From assembly GCA_946479895.1 (NCBI GenBank), contig CAMLHT010000135.1:1-9791 (forward strand): DNA of 9,791 nucleotides, read 5' to 3'. The notes beneath the pieces are model-generated. The model saw only the letters and a list, made by a program, of their open reading frames with translations. It made no database searches and was not told the DNA's origin. Position 1 is the first letter of the stretch, and each line of letters starts with the position of its first letter. A program made the position numbers and the translations under genes. Source of the stretch: an uncultured Gemmatimonadota bacterium. GTDB lineage: Bacteria; Gemmatimonadota; Gemmatimonadetes; Gemmatimonadales; Gemmatimonadaceae. Positions 1-6,501 of this stretch are shown piece after piece.

Positions 1-347
1 TCGTCGGCGCGATCGTGATCATGAACATCATGCTCGTCGCCGTCGCCGAGCGGACCTTCGAGATCGGCATCCGGAAGTCGCTCGGCGCGAAGCGGCGTGA
101 CATCCTGGCGCAGTTCCTCGTGGAGTCCACGACCCTGAGCGCCTTCGGGGCCATCCTCGGCGTCGGCCTGGGCGCGGCGCTCTCGCAGGTCGTCGCAGCC
201 CTCTCGCCCCTGCCCTCGCACGTCGCCCCGTGGTCGGTGGTCCTCGCGGTCACGATCGGCGCCGGCGTCGGGATCATCGCCGGCGCGTACCCGGCCAGCC
301 GGGCCTCGCGCCTGGACCCGATCGCGGCGATGAGGGCCGAGACATGA
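1..347 (+). CDS. ABC transporter permease, A-type, C-terminal fragment cut by the window edge
   Basis: The first complete codon is at position 3, and the frame is open from the window edge to the TGA at 345-347. The visible C-terminal part starts near the end of a membrane helix (IMNIMLVAV) and runs into the cytoplasmic FtsX-family signature ERTFEIGIRKSLGA. Two further hydrophobic helices follow, then the usual ending ASRLDPIAAMRAE. This matches the FtsX-like permease domain of MacB/LolC-type ABC transporters, which move substrates from or across the inner membrane using a separate or fused ATPase. It aligns throughout with the gene at 1615-2856, so I call both A-type. One oddity is Phe where the other three permeases here have Arg or Lys in the ERTxEIG motif. 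Its stop overlaps the next ATG by 4 bp, suggesting translational coupling. The substrate cannot be inferred, and an N-terminal ATPase fusion cannot be excluded because the start is missing. Confidence 0.9.
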   Translation, partial: VGAIVIMNIMLVAVAERTFEIGIRKSLGAKRRDILAQFLVESTTLSAFGAILGVGLGAALSQVVAALSPLPSHVAPWSVVLAVTIGAGVGIIAGAYPASRASRLDPIAAMRAET

Positions 348-1591
348 ACCTCACCCGGCTGTACTCGATGTTCGAGGGCGTCGTCATCGCCTTCGACTCG
401 ATCCGCACGAACAAGGTGCGCGCCGGCCTGACGATCCTCGGCATCGCGGTCGGCGTCTTCGTCGTCACGGTCATGTCCGCCGCGGTGCACGGCATCAACC
501 AGGGCGTCTCGAGCAGCATCGCCGCCGCGGGACCAACGACCTTCTTCATCACCCGCTGGCCGGCGGAGATCACCTCGTGCAACGGCTCGGCGGACAGCTG
601 CCCGTGGCGGCGCAACAAGCCGCTGACCCTCCAGAACGCGGCGGACATCCGGCGCCTTCCGTCGATCGCCGGCGTCACCGCGCACGTGAACAGCTCGACG
701 CCGATCAAGTACGCCGACCGCGAGCTCCCGGGCGTGACGGTCGACGCCTACTCGCCCGAGTGGTTCGACGTGAGCGGCGGCGACATCGGCCCCGGCCGCA
801 ACTTCACGGGTGAGGAGTACGACGCCGGCGCGCCGGTGATCCTCGTGAACGCCAAGGTCGTCGAGAAGCTCTTTCTCGGCGGCGAGGCCGTGGGGAAGGA
901 CGTGCGGCTCGGCAACAACGTCTTCCGCGTCATCGGCGTCTACAACCCCGTCGCCAACGTCTTCGATTCGGGCGACCGCGGCAAGATCGTCATGCCGATC
1001 ACGACGGCCCAGCGCAAGCTGAACGTGTCGCTCAACTGGCTCGACCTCAGCGTGAAGCCGCGCGAGGGCGTCAAGCGCGACGTGGCGATGGACGAGACGA
1101 TCGCGACGCTGCGCACCGTACGTCACCTGCGCCCGTCGTCGATCAACGACTTCTTCACATCGACTCCGGAGAAGCTGCTCGAGCTCTACAACCGGATCGT
1201 CGGGGTGTTCTTCCTGGTGATGACCGTGCTGTCGGCGATCGGCCTGCTGGTGGGCGGCGTCGGGGTCATCGCCATCATGATGATTTCGGTCACCGAGCGC
1301 ACGCGCGAGATCGGCGTCCGCAAGGCGCTCGGGGCCACGCGGCTGACGATCCTCTGGCAGTTCCTCGTCGAGGCGGCGACCCTCACGACGGTCGGCGCGG
1401 TCGCCGGACTCGCCGTCGGCGGGCTGCTCACGATCATCATCCGGTCGACGACCCCCATCCAGGCCGAAACGCCGCCGCTGGCCATCGTGGCCGCGCTCGG
1501 CGCGGCGGCCTTTGCCGGCATCGTCTTCGGCATGCTGCCGGCGATCCGCGCGGCCAGCCTCGATCCCGTCACCGCCCTCCGGCACGAATAG
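344..1591 (+). CDS. ABC transporter permease, B-type, MacB/FtsX family
   Basis: This 415-residue protein has MacB-like permease architecture. A short cytoplasmic N-terminus precedes TM1 (about 27-49). A large extracytoplasmic MacB_PCD-type domain (about 50-280) follows, then TM2 (about 286-315), the cytoplasmic loop VTERTREIGVRKALGATR, and TM3 and TM4 up to about 405. It ends with the family tail SLDPVTALRHE. I chose the ATG at 344 because it overlaps the upstream stop as ATGA, has GAGGG at 332-336, and gives an N-terminus that aligns with the paralogue at 2861. An in-frame extension to 230 would only read through the upstream gene. Two cysteines (C79 and C86) lie in the extracytoplasmic domain and could form a disulfide. 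The A-type A' protein has no cysteine. It probably pairs with the preceding A-type permease. The substrate is unknown, and no ATPase gene is visible. Confidence 0.93.
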   Translation: MNLTRLYSMFEGVVIAFDSIRTNKVRAGLTILGIAVGVFVVTVMSAAVHGINQGVSSSIAAAGPTTFFITRWPAEITSCNGSADSCPWRRNKPLTLQNAADIRRLPSIAGVTAHVNSSTPIKYADRELPGVTVDAYSPEWFDVSGGDIGPGRNFTGEEYDAGAPVILVNAKVVEKLFLGGEAVGKDVRLGNNVFRVIGVYNPVANVFDSGDRGKIVMPITTAQRKLNVSLNWLDLSVKPREGVKRDVAMDETIATLRTVRHLRPSSINDFFTSTPEKLLELYNRIVGVFFLVMTVLSAIGLLVGGVGVIAIMMISVTERTREIGVRKALGATRLTILWQFLVEAATLTTVGAVAGLAVGGLLTIIIRSTTPIQAETPPLAIVAALGAAAFAGIVFGMLPAIRAASLDPVTALRHE

Positions 1592-1614
1592 GCGCTCCCC
1601 ACACCCCCACTCGC

Positions 1615-2856
1615 GTGCAATTCTTCGAAGCCATCCGCCTGGCGCTCAACACGATCCGGGTGCAGAAGCTCAAGAGCTTCTTCACCCTGCTCGGCGTCAC
1701 GATCGGCGTGATGTTCCTCATCGCCGTGGTCTCGATCGTCGAGGGCATGTCGAAGTACGTCGAGGAGGATTTCGCCGGGCGCATCCTCGGCGCGAACACC
1801 TTCACGCTGCGCCGCTATCCGTGGTTCGGCAACAACGTGACCGAGGCAGAGTGGCGCGAGTGGCAGCGCCGGCCGCGCGTGTTCCACACCGACGTGGAGT
1901 TCATCAAGGGTATCCTGCCGACCGGCACCCATTACGCCGTCGAGAGCCAGGAGCGCCTCCCCGCCGGGTCGCAGTACGTGGCACGCCAGAAGCAGGTCGA
2001 GGTCCACGCGGTGGAGGGAGACTACTTCACGATCAAGAAGTACAACCTCACCGAGGGACGCGCGATCGCGCCGCAGGAATACGAGCAGGGTGACCAGGTG
2101 GTCGTGATCGGCCAGGAAGTCGCCCAGTTCTTCTTCCCGAACCTGAGCCCGATCGACCGCGAGCTGAAGATCCGCGGCCTGCCGTACCGCGTGGTGGGCG
2201 TGCTGGAGAAGCAGGGGTCGCTGTTCGGCCAGTCGCTCGACGCGATCGTCATCGGCACCTTCCAGTCGTCGCTCTCGCGGGCGACCAATCCACGGGGCGA
2301 CATCGACGGCCTGCTGGTGCAGGCGCCAACCGACCTGATGATGAACGAGGCGATGGAGACCGTCCGCGAAGAGCTGCGCGGCCGCCGGCACCTGCGGCCG
2401 GGCCAGCCGGACAACTTCGTGATGGAGACGTCGGCCTCAGCGCTTCAGGAATTCCGGGAGATCAAGGGCGTCATGACCATCGCCGGCACGGCGCTGCCGG
2501 CCATCGGCCTCGTCGTCGGCGGCATGGTCATCATGAACATCATGCTCGTGGCCGTGGTCGAGCGGACGCGCGAGATCGGCATCCGGAAATCGCTCGGCGC
2601 CCGCCGCCGCGACATCCTCAACCAGTTCCTCGTCGAGTCGGCAACGCTCAGCACCGTCGGCGCGATGATCGGCATCGCGCTGGGGATCCTGATCGCGAAG
2701 GTCATTTCGTGGAATTTCCCGCTGCCGGCGGCGGTGGCCCCCTGGTCCATCGTCGTGGCGACGCTCCTCGGCACCGTCGTCGGGATCGTCTCCGGCGTCT
2801 ACCCCGCGCGCCGCGCCTCGCGGCTCGACCCCATCGAAGCGCTCCGGCAGGAATAG
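1615..2856 (+). CDS. ABC transporter permease, A'-type, MacB/FtsX family
   Basis: This 413-residue protein has the same layout as its neighbours: TM1 at about 22-43, an extracytoplasmic domain to about 280, TM2 at about 283-313, the cytoplasmic motif VERTREIGIRKSLGARRRDIL, TM3 at about 338-365, TM4 at about 376-400, and the tail ASRLDPIEALRQE. The start is GTG at 1615, 23 bp after the preceding stop. That spacer is C-rich and holds no Shine-Dalgarno sequence. The start is still preferred because the N-terminus (MQFFEAIRLALNTI) looks like the amphipathic entry helix of the family and no earlier start is in frame nearby. The C-terminal part aligns closely with the fragment at 1-347. The protein has no cysteine, unlike the B-type partners. 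Position and spacing suggest one operon in which it pairs with the B' gene that follows. The transported substrate is not known. Confidence 0.92.
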   Translation: MQFFEAIRLALNTIRVQKLKSFFTLLGVTIGVMFLIAVVSIVEGMSKYVEEDFAGRILGANTFTLRRYPWFGNNVTEAEWREWQRRPRVFHTDVEFIKGILPTGTHYAVESQERLPAGSQYVARQKQVEVHAVEGDYFTIKKYNLTEGRAIAPQEYEQGDQVVVIGQEVAQFFFPNLSPIDRELKIRGLPYRVVGVLEKQGSLFGQSLDAIVIGTFQSSLSRATNPRGDIDGLLVQAPTDLMMNEAMETVREELRGRRHLRPGQPDNFVMETSASALQEFREIKGVMTIAGTALPAIGLVVGGMVIMNIMLVAVVERTREIGIRKSLGARRRDILNQFLVESATLSTVGAMIGIALGILIAKVISWNFPLPAAVAPWSIVVATLLGTVVGIVSGVYPARRASRLDPIEALRQE

Positions 2857-2860
2857 GCTC

Positions 2861-4129
2861 ATGAGTCTCTTTGCACGGCTTCTCACCGCCTTCGAGGGCG
2901 TTGCCATCGCGTTCGACGCGATCCGGGCCAACAAGGGCCGCGCGGCCCTGACGATCATGGGGGTCGGCGTCGGCGTCTTCGTGGTCGTCGCCCTGTCGTC
3001 CGTGGTCCAGGGCATCAACGAGTCGTTCCGCCGCGACCTCGAGGCCGCGGGGCCGACGTCGTTCTACGTCTATCGTCGCCCGATCGCCGCCTTCCAGAAC
3101 TGCTCGGATGCCGATGCGTGCCCCGAGCGCCGCAATCCCGGCATCACCATGGCCGAGGTCGATGGCCTCAGCCGGCTGCCGAACATGTTCGCGGTGGTCT
3201 CGCACATCGGCAGCGGCGCGCAGTTCAAGTACAAGGACCGCACGCTCAACACCGGCGTCGAGTTCTACACCGCCAACTGGACGGAAGTGGACGGCGGCGA
3301 CATCTACCCCGGCCGCAGCTTCACGCAGGCCGAGAACGCGGCGGCGGCGCGCGTGATGCTCGTCAACGAGAAGCTGGCCGAGAAGCTCTTCGGCGACTCC
3401 GACCCGTTGAACAAGGAAGTGACGGTGAACGGCGTGCCGACGCGGGTGATCGGCGTCTATCACTATACGGCGAGCCCGATGGGCACGCCGACGTCGGCCG
3501 GCGGCGGCGACTCGCCGAAGGCGATCATGCCGATCGAGACCGGCAGGCGCCACATGAACCTGTGGATGCGCGGCAACAACCTCATCGTGAAGCCGCGGCA
3601 GGGCGTGGCGCTCGAGGAAGCCGTGGACGACGTCACCGCGTACTTCCGCGCAAAGCGCGGCCTCCGCCCGACGCAGGTCAACAACTTCGCTATCGTGACG
3701 CAGGACCGCCTGATGGACGTCTACAACCAGCTGTTCGGGACCTTCTTCGTGGTCGGTCTGGCGCTGTCCTCCGTCGGGCTGCTGGTGGGCGGCGTGGGCG
3801 TGGTGGCCATCATGATGATCTCGGTCACCGAGCGGACCAAGGAGATCGGCGTGCGGAAGGCGCTCGGCGCGACGCGGGCGACGATCCTCTGGCAGTTCCT
3901 CGTCGAGGCGGTGACGCTCACCGGCGTCGGCGCCAGCGTCGGACTGGTCCTCGGAATCCTGACGGCGCTCTTCATCAAGACGAAGTGGCCGGCGATCCCG
4001 GCATCCACGCCGGTGTCGTCCATCGTCGCCGCGCTGCTCGCCAGCGCCTTCACCGGGATCCTGTTCGGGATCATCCCGGCGATGCGGGCGGCCAGGCTCG
4101 ATCCCATCGACGCGCTGCGCTACGAGTAG
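2861..4129 (+). CDS. ABC transporter permease, B'-type, MacB/FtsX family
   Basis: This 422-residue protein aligns along its length with the gene at 344-1591. Shared features include the N-terminal FEGVxIAFDxIRxNK, GPTxFxxxR, GGDIxPGRxFT, the loop VTERTKEIGVRKALGATR, and the tail ARLDPIDALRYE. Predicted helices are TM1 at about 28-50, TM2 at about 291-322, TM3 at about 350-372 and TM4 at about 388-415. The region between TM1 and TM2 is the extracytoplasmic MacB_PCD-type domain. It carries C81 and C87 in the place of C79 and C86 of the paralogue, spaced by five rather than six residues. The ATG is 4 bp past the preceding stop and has AGGA at 2849-2852 with an 8-nt spacer. It is the last permease of the cluster; the next gene is 94 bp away and of a different type. 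ATP hydrolysis must come from a subunit encoded elsewhere. Confidence 0.93.
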   Translation: MSLFARLLTAFEGVAIAFDAIRANKGRAALTIMGVGVGVFVVVALSSVVQGINESFRRDLEAAGPTSFYVYRRPIAAFQNCSDADACPERRNPGITMAEVDGLSRLPNMFAVVSHIGSGAQFKYKDRTLNTGVEFYTANWTEVDGGDIYPGRSFTQAENAAAARVMLVNEKLAEKLFGDSDPLNKEVTVNGVPTRVIGVYHYTASPMGTPTSAGGGDSPKAIMPIETGRRHMNLWMRGNNLIVKPRQGVALEEAVDDVTAYFRAKRGLRPTQVNNFAIVTQDRLMDVYNQLFGTFFVVGLALSSVGLLVGGVGVVAIMMISVTERTKEIGVRKALGATRATILWQFLVEAVTLTGVGASVGLVLGILTALFIKTKWPAIPASTPVSSIVAALLASAFTGILFGIIPAMRAARLDPIDALRYE

Positions 4130-4137
4130 CTCCCCGA

Positions 4138-4209
4138 GGGGTGACGTCGGGCAGGATCCGCTGGTCCCCCGCTTCACCGGACGCCACATTTCCGGGTGCA
4201 CGTCACCCC
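4138..4209. repeat. 10-bp perfect inverted repeat with 52-nt spacer before the M28 gene
   Basis: The left arm ggggtgacgt (4138-4147) is the exact reverse complement of the right arm acgtcacccc (4200-4209). The pairing stops at both ends. The pair fills most of the 94-bp gap between the last permease and the peptidase. The right arm ends 4 nt before the GAGG ribosome-binding site. It could be a long-loop stem in the 5' leader or two half-sites for a regulator; the sequence alone does not decide. The short ccccgagggg at the left has too small a loop to be a terminator. Confidence 0.5.
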
Positions 4210-4213
4210 ATTC

Positions 4214-4217
4214 GAGG
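4214..4217 (+). promoter_or_regulatory. Ribosome binding site of the M28 peptidase gene
   Basis: GAGG lies 6 nt upstream of the GTG at 4224. It supports that start, which is also the one that gives a complete signal peptide. Confidence 0.6.
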
Positions 4218-4223
4218 ACTACC

Positions 4224-6410
4224 GTGTCTAATCCCTCCCCTGGCCTCCGGCGCGCCCTGTGTGGCGCGCTCGCGCTGAGCGCCGTCGTTGCCGGCCTTGC
4301 CGGCGCCCAGGCCGCCCGCGTCAACAAGTACGGATATCCCGAGAAGCGAGCCCCGCGACCGACGGCGGCCGCCATCACGGACGCCGACCTGATGACGCGC
4401 CTTTACATCTTCGCCGACGACTCGATGCAGGGCCGCCAGTTCGGCCGCGTCGGCAACATGAAGGGCACGAACTACATCGCCGGTGAGGTGCGACGCCTCG
4501 GGCTCCTCCCCGCCGGCGACAACGGCACCTGGTTCCAGCGCCTGCCCGTCGTGCAGCGCCACTTCACGGATCGCTCCACCGTGACGGTGGATGGAGCGAC
4601 CCTGCGGTTCAACACCGACTTCGTCCCGCTGCCGGCAGGTCTGGCGAGGGCGCCCCGGCCCATCGAGAATGCCCAGGTCGTATTCGGCGGCAGCCTCGCC
4701 GATACCGCCTCACTCATTGCGCCCAGCGAGGCGGCCGGAAAGTTCGTCGTCTTTCTTCCGGCGCCGGCCGGTCCGGCCGGCGGTGGACGCGGGAACGCTG
4801 GCCCCGCGGCGGGCCAGAATGCGTGCCTTGCCGTGCTCAATCCCGGCGCTGCCGGCGCTGCTGCCTCCGGACGCGGAGGCTTCGGCATCGCGGGCTTCAA
4901 CCCGATGGCCCGTTATTCCGCGGCCGCCGGGATCGGCGTCGTGAGCCTGGACCTGACGCCGATGGGACGCCGGGCGTTCATCAACGAGACGCAGGGCGTC
5001 CTCGGTCAGCAGCCCCCGCCCACGCCGCGCGCGCCGATCGTCGTCACGCGGAACGGCGTCATCGGCACGGTGAACAACGGACAGCTTGCCGGCGGCAGGC
5101 TTCCCGATGGGATGACTGCGGCGCAGCTCCAGCAGCTCATCGACTCGAGCCGCGCTGACTCGATCGCGCGGGTGCGCCGCGCGGCAGTCGCCGCCGTGAA
5201 CGAGCGCGTGCGCTCGTGCCTGACGGCGGACTCCATCGCGGTTTCGCACGGCGCGCCGTCGATGCTCGGTCCCGGCGGAGTGGCAGCCGCGGATTCGGCG
5301 GCAATGGCTTCGCTGCTGCCCGCCGGTGGCCGCGGGTTCGGCGGTGGTGGGAGAGGAGGGCGTGGCGGCGCCGCCGGTGGGGCTGCGGGAGAGGCTCCGG
5401 TCGCGAACCTCCTGCTCACGCGCGCCGCGGCGGAGCGGCTCCTCGGCCGGTCGCCGGATGGCATGACGGTGGGCGCGACGGGTCGAACCGTTTCGGCCGC
5501 CCTCGCCTGGGAGGAGCGCGACGTCTCGGACTACGCCCGCAACGTGGTGGCGGTCGTGCCGGGAAGCGATCCGTCGCTCAAGGGCCAGTACGTGCTGGTC
5601 AGCGCCCACAACGATCACGTCGGGTTCAGCACGACGCCCGTCGACCACGACTCGCTGAAGGCGTACAACGACATCCGCACGCGCATGGCCCTTTCGCGCC
5701 GCGTGGGTGATCTCTCGCCGGTCTCGCCGCAGGAGCTCGCCGCGATTCGCGTCAACATGGACAGCCTGCGCCGGATCCGGCCGGCGCGCCTGGACTCGAT
5801 TTCGAACGGCGCGGACGACGACGGCTCCGGCTCGATGGCGATTCTCGAGATCGCGGAATACATCGCGAAGATGCCGGTCAAGCCGAAGCGCTCCACGATC
5901 TTCGTGTGGCAGACCGGCGAGGAAGCCGGCCTGCTCGGCTCCGCCTACTTCGCGACGCACCCCACGGTCCCGGTGGATTCGATCGTCGCCGACATCAACA
6001 TCGACATGATCGGCCGCGGTCGCGGCGAGGATCTGCCGGGCGGCGGACCGACGTACGTCGGCGTGGTGGGCTCGGGATTCATGTCGGCCGACCTGGCGGA
6101 AGTGGTCGCTTCGGCCAACCAGAGGCAGAAGCAACCACTCGCGCTCGACCCGAAGTTCGATCTCCCCACAACGTGGCCGGGCTACAACAACATCTACGGC
6201 CGCAGCGATCACTTCAATTACGCGCGCCAGTGCATCCCCATCGCGTTCTTCTTCACCGGGCTGCACGGGGACTATCACCAGCGGACGGACGAGCCGCAGT
6301 ACATCGACTACCCGCACTATTCGCTGATCACCAACCTGATACGCGATATCGTGGTGGATCTGGGGCAGCGCGCGCAGCGGCCGTCGCTCGACAAGCCTTG
6401 CTTGCGGTGA
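4224..6410 (+). CDS. Secreted M28 family zinc metallopeptidase with PA-like insert
   Basis: This 728-residue protein is predicted to be a di-zinc aminopeptidase-type hydrolase exported to the periplasm or outside. Residues 1-30 form a signal peptide (basic LRR, hydrophobic core, cleavage after AQA). A region resembling a protease-associated (PA) domain covers about 140-430 and includes a glycine-rich, low-complexity stretch at about 360-392. The catalytic domain runs from about 440 to 715. Family zinc and catalytic positions are all present: H462 and D464 in SAHNDHVG, D531 in NGADDDGSG, E566 (general base) and E567 in TGEEAGLLGS, D594 in NIDMIGR, and H685 in DYHQRTDE. The spacing between H462 and D531 is about 69 residues, long for the family, which points to a lineage-specific insert. 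The start is GTG with GAGG 6 nt upstream. The true substrate (peptides, amino-acid conjugates or other amides) cannot be read from the sequence. A link to the permeases upstream is only positional. Confidence 0.92.
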   Translation: MSNPSPGLRRALCGALALSAVVAGLAGAQAARVNKYGYPEKRAPRPTAAAITDADLMTRLYIFADDSMQGRQFGRVGNMKGTNYIAGEVRRLGLLPAGDNGTWFQRLPVVQRHFTDRSTVTVDGATLRFNTDFVPLPAGLARAPRPIENAQVVFGGSLADTASLIAPSEAAGKFVVFLPAPAGPAGGGRGNAGPAAGQNACLAVLNPGAAGAAASGRGGFGIAGFNPMARYSAAAGIGVVSLDLTPMGRRAFINETQGVLGQQPPPTPRAPIVVTRNGVIGTVNNGQLAGGRLPDGMTAAQLQQLIDSSRADSIARVRRAAVAAVNERVRSCLTADSIAVSHGAPSMLGPGGVAAADSAAMASLLPAGGRGFGGGGRGGRGGAAGGAAGEAPVANLLLTRAAAERLLGRSPDGMTVGATGRTVSAALAWEERDVSDYARNVVAVVPGSDPSLKGQYVLVSAHNDHVGFSTTPVDHDSLKAYNDIRTRMALSRRVGDLSPVSPQELAAIRVNMDSLRRIRPARLDSISNGADDDGSGSMAILEIAEYIAKMPVKPKRSTIFVWQTGEEAGLLGSAYFATHPTVPVDSIVADINIDMIGRGRGEDLPGGGPTYVGVVGSGFMSADLAEVVASANQRQKQPLALDPKFDLPTTWPGYNNIYGRSDHFNYARQCIPIAFFFTGLHGDYHQRTDEPQYIDYPHYSLITNLIRDIVVDLGQRAQRPSLDKPCLR

Positions 6411-6442
6411 TCGCTCGATTGGCAGGTGTCATTCGCTCGTAA

Positions 6443-6485
6443 AGAGGTTTGTACGCGGATCACGCCGATCCGCGTACAAACTTCT
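6443..6485. terminator. Long hairpin between convergent genes, likely bidirectional terminator
   Basis: Positions 6447-6461 and 6467-6481 form a perfect 15-bp stem around the 5-nt loop acgcc. Outer pairing through 6443-6446 and 6482-6485 adds four more pairs, one of them G-T. It sits 32 bp after the peptidase stop and 16 bp beyond the minus-strand ddaH stop, so it can end transcripts from both sides. There is no proper U-tract on either strand: ttctctcccccc follows on the plus strand and cctcttta on the minus strand. Termination efficiency is therefore uncertain, and the stem may instead protect mRNA 3' ends. Confidence 0.75.
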
Positions 6486-6501
6486 CTCCCCCCGATTGAA
6501 C

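Noticed and set aside
230..343. In-frame upstream extension of the B-type permease
   Set aside because: It would read through the end of the preceding permease and adds an Arg-rich segment absent from the paralogue. The ATG at 344 fits the family N-terminus.
1186..2391. 401-residue open frame on the minus strand
   Set aside because: It spans the junction of two real plus-strand genes and has biased composition and no domain.
4131..4140. ccccgagggg as a terminator after the permease cluster
   Set aside because: The stem is only four pairs with a two-base loop and no T-run follows.
2702..4378. 558-residue open frame on the minus strand
   Set aside because: It lies opposite two well-supported permease genes and is an Arg/His/Asp-rich, low-complexity translation typical of the antisense frame in GC-rich DNA. 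No domain is recognisable.
4710..6317. 535-residue open frame on the minus strand opposite the M28 gene
   Set aside because: Same antisense artefact; the plus-strand frame has a signal peptide and all zinc ligands.
6443..6485. Hairpin as an insertion-sequence end or attachment site
   Set aside because: There is no transposase, integrase, target duplication or second copy in the window, and the location between convergent stops fits a terminator better.
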